7,875 nucleotides of DNA from Anaerolineales bacterium UBA4826. GTDB lineage: Bacteria > Chloroflexota > Anaerolineae > UBA4142. A program made the position numbers and the translations under genes. Numbering within the stretch: position 1 is the stretch's first letter; each line of letters opens with the position of its first letter. The stretch is from positions 2,600 to 10,474 of the forward strand of contig DHFK01000026.1 in NCBI GenBank assembly GCA_002400365.1. The letters run 5' to 3'. Positions 6,650-7,875 of this stretch are shown here, in pieces. A model generated the notes under the pieces. The model saw nothing but the letters and a program-made list of their open reading frames with translations, ran no database searches and was not told the DNA's origin.

Positions 6650-7063
6650 TTATTGCGCGTTGCGCTCAACCCACCGCCGCACGAGTTCGACGCGGAAGCG
6701 GTAGTGTTGTGTCATTGCGAGGAGCGGGCTTTGCGACGAAGCAATCAAGTCGCGGTTTGGGGATTGCTTCCCCCTCTCTTCGCTCGGGGTCGCCATGACA
6801 GTCAAGATGTCGCGATGCACCAGTTTACGGAACGCGGTTTGCAGGGGCGTTTGATCAAACGCCCTTACGTCTTTTTGCGTCGCGACCGCGCGCATCACCG
6901 CGCGCTGCGCGTCGTCGCTGTCGCGTCCGCCCCAGAGGTCTTGGAAGTACGCGACGCCGGTCGTCAGCACGGAATCGAGCGCGCGGTCGGCGTCCGCGAG
7001 CGTGGCGCGCGTGCGATTCTGTTCGTTACCCGTCAACCGCCAAATCCCCCTGCCACCGGGCAC
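6650..7063 (-). CDS. C-terminal remnant of an STAND/AAA-type ATPase with an in-frame palindromic-repeat insertion (137 aa)
   Basis: The ORF has no Walker motifs. Residues 19-60 ('RATLADADRALDSVLTTGVAYFQDLWGGRDSDDAQRAVMRAVA', here split for reading: RATLADADRALD, SVLTTGVAYFQDLW, SDDAQRAVMRAV) and 73-87 ('PLQTAFRKLVHRDIL') with 120-134 ('HYRFRVELVRRWVER') resemble the helical lid and winged helix that end many bacterial P-loop NTPases, where the same 'LVRRDVL ... YRFRVELxRRW' order is continuous. Here residues 88-118 are encoded by a 91-bp palindromic repeat. The front 250 or more residues expected of such a protein are absent. The GTG start at 7063 has GAGGG seven bases upstream, and the preceding gene stops 12 nt before it, in the same frame. 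It may be a decaying fragment left by a deletion, or a small protein now translated with the lipoprotein gene. The family call is from memory of sequence patterns. Confidence 0.5.
   Translation of the reverse strand: MPGGRGIWRLTGNEQNRTRATLADADRALDSVLTTGVAYFQDLWGGRDSDDAQRAVMRAVATQKDVRAFDQTPLQTAFRKLVHRDILTVMATPSEERGKQSPNRDLIASSQSPLLAMTQHYRFRVELVRRWVERNAQ
6710..6800. repeat. 91-bp palindromic repeat (MITE/REP-like) inside a reading frame
   Basis: The ends are TGTCATTGCGA (6710-6720) and TCGCCATGACA (6790-6800), inverted with one mismatch. Nearer the centre GAAGCAATC (6738-6746) and GATTGCTTC (6762-6770) are a perfect 9-bp inverted pair. The arms between them are only partly complementary. The 'TGTCATTGCGAG...GACGAAGCAATC' style is one I recall as a dispersed palindromic repeat in environmental bacterial genomes, though no copy number can be seen here. 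It has no ORF of its own and no clear target duplication. Read on the minus strand it is fully open in the host gene's frame. Confidence 0.7.
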
Positions 7064-7075
7064 GCTGTCACCCTC

Positions 7076-7875
7076 TCACGGCGCTCGTCCGTACCTCTGC
7101 CCCACAATCCGCTGCCCCTCCGCGCTCAGCGCGAACGCGATGAAATCCTGAGTCTCCGGATTAGGCGTCAGCGGGACAACGAACGCCAACGCGCGGATGA
7201 ACGGATATTGCTTGCTCTCGACCGTCTGCACGGAGAGCGGCACATCGTCCACGGCAAGCGCGTGCACCTCCGGCGTCAGCGCGCCCATCGAGGTGTACGC
7301 AATCGCGTCGGAATTGTGCGCGACAAAGTCAACGACCGCGGCTTCATTCGGCATCACGCGCGCACTGCGTGCGACGCGCGTGCCTTGCATCGCCATCGTC
7401 TCGAAGGCGTCGCGCGTACCCGAGCCGTCTTCGCGGCTGACGACGACGATGCCTTTGCCCGCGCTCGGACCGAGAGGCCAGGTTGGAATCTCGCCGGAGA
7501 AAACCTGGACGATCTGGGCGCGCGTGATCGCGTTGATCGGATTCGCGCGATTGACGATGATCGCGACGCCATCGCGCGCGACGACGACCGCACGTCTCTG
7601 CTCGAGTTCCGATGGCTTGAGCGCGCGCGCGACCAAGCCAAGCGTGCCGGAGTATTCGCGCGCGGCGCGCAAGCCCATCTCGGAGTTCGTCGCGCGCACC
7701 GTGATCGTGACGTACGGTCGCGGTTGGGCGTACGCGTCGGCTAACGCGCGGGCGAGCCACTGCATCGAGTCCGCGCCAACCATTTCGATCCGCACTGGCG
7801 CGCGCGGTGCGGGAGCAGGCGCGGGCAGCGCGGAGCAGGCAGCAAGGAACAAACAGCAAATAGCATATAGCGAAT
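7076..7875 (-). CDS. PstS-like substrate-binding lipoprotein (5' end beyond right edge)
   Basis: This is a periplasmic-binding-protein-like lipoprotein of the phosphate-type (PBP-like) family that would capture phosphate or a similar anion outside the membrane. The frame stays open to 7875, reading 'SLYAICCLFLAAC' before the mature part. This is a signal peptide with the lipobox LAAC, and the lipidated Cys is the codon at 7837-7835. The TTG at 7852 would leave almost no signal peptide, so the true start lies outside the window. Counting from 7852, the family traits are 'GVAIIVNRANPI..IT' (95-110), 'VFSGEIPTW' (117-125), the ligand loop 'SREDGSGTRDAF' (139-150), and 'YTSMGAL' (186-192). A Pro/Ala-rich linker follows the Cys. 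The mature part of about 250 residues is short to normal. No pstC, pstA or pstB is in view, so it may serve as an orphan receptor or sensor. The next gene follows after 12 nt. Confidence 0.88.
   Translation of the reverse strand, partial: SLYAICCLFLAACSALPAPAPAPRAPVRIEMVGADSMQWLARALADAYAQPRPYVTITVRATNSEMGLRAAREYSGTLGLVARALKPSELEQRRAVVVARDGVAIIVNRANPINAITRAQIVQVFSGEIPTWPLGPSAGKGIVVVSREDGSGTRDAFETMAMQGTRVARSARVMPNEAAVVDFVAHNSDAIAYTSMGALTPEVHALAVDDVPLSVQTVESKQYPFIRALAFVVPLTPNPETQDFIAFALSAEGQRIVGQRYGRAP
7834..7875. repeat. Degenerate heptanucleotide tandem repeat in the signal-peptide codons
   Basis: Six consecutive 7-mers on the plus strand read AGCAGGC, AGCAAGG, AACAAAC, AGCAAAT, AGCATAT and AGCGAAT (consensus AGCAAAT). 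The three nearest the edge are the most alike, so the array may continue outside the window. It covers the codons of the lipoprotein signal peptide up to the lipobox. Confidence 0.4.

Noticed and set aside
6631..6669. Longer glcD start at TTG 6669
   Set aside because: It would overlap the preceding ORF, adds residues not expected in the family, and has a poorer ribosome site than the ATG at 6630.
6557..7744. 395-codon plus-strand frame across the glcD start, ATPase fragment and PstS-like gene
   Set aside because: It spans three minus-strand genes and the palindromic repeat, and its low-complexity Arg/Asp/Ala composition is that of a shadow frame.
1..7875. CRISPR arrays, complete IS elements, rRNA or tRNA genes
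   Set aside because: No regularly spaced identical repeats, transposase frames or RNA gene signatures are visible on either strand.

Overview
The window looks like a piece of a moderately GC-rich bacterial chromosome. The best guess is a Chloroflexota (Anaerolineae-like) environmental genome. This rests on the very long 7TM-PAS-PAS-GAF-GAF-GAF histidine kinase, the lone PstS-type lipoprotein next to an STAND/AAA-type ATPase fragment, and a short palindromic repeat of a kind I associate with such genomes. It is an inference, because there is no rRNA or marker gene. Every supported gene lies on the minus strand, so the window reads biologically from right to left.

Right part (7875 to 5197): a PstS-like substrate-binding lipoprotein enters from the right edge with its lipobox in view. 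After 12 nt comes a 137-codon ORF that resembles only the C-terminal end of a large P-loop ATPase. Its winged-helix-like tail is interrupted in frame by a 91-bp palindromic repeat. After 19 nt comes a complete GlcD-type FAD-linked 2-hydroxyacid dehydrogenase. The tight spacing suggests co-transcription, although no functional link is obvious and no GlcE, GlcF or Pst permease genes are visible.

Middle (5196 to 665): a 208-nt gap with a possible promoter precedes a two-component pair. This is a 1237-residue membrane histidine kinase of the NarX/DesK (HisKA_3) type and its NarL-type response regulator, which overlap by 26 nt and must be translated together. The kinase combines a 7TM sensor, two PAS and three GAF domains, so it can integrate several signals. 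The regulator is the expected phosphoryl acceptor and transcription factor.

Left part (664 to 1): a 368-nt non-coding stretch holds what looks like a small structured RNA: a weak promoter, a 5' hairpin, a multi-branched fold closed by a 12-pair stem, and a U-rich tail. It sits just upstream of the first 98 codons of a membrane protein that runs off the left edge. The RNA could be a free-standing small RNA, a terminator for the regulator transcript, or an attenuator/riboswitch-like leader of the membrane protein.

The most interesting items are this structured RNA, the in-frame palindromic element in the ATPase fragment, the fact that this fragment lies in the same frame as the PstS-like gene behind its stop codon, and a degenerate heptanucleotide repeat running through the lipoprotein signal-peptide codons.
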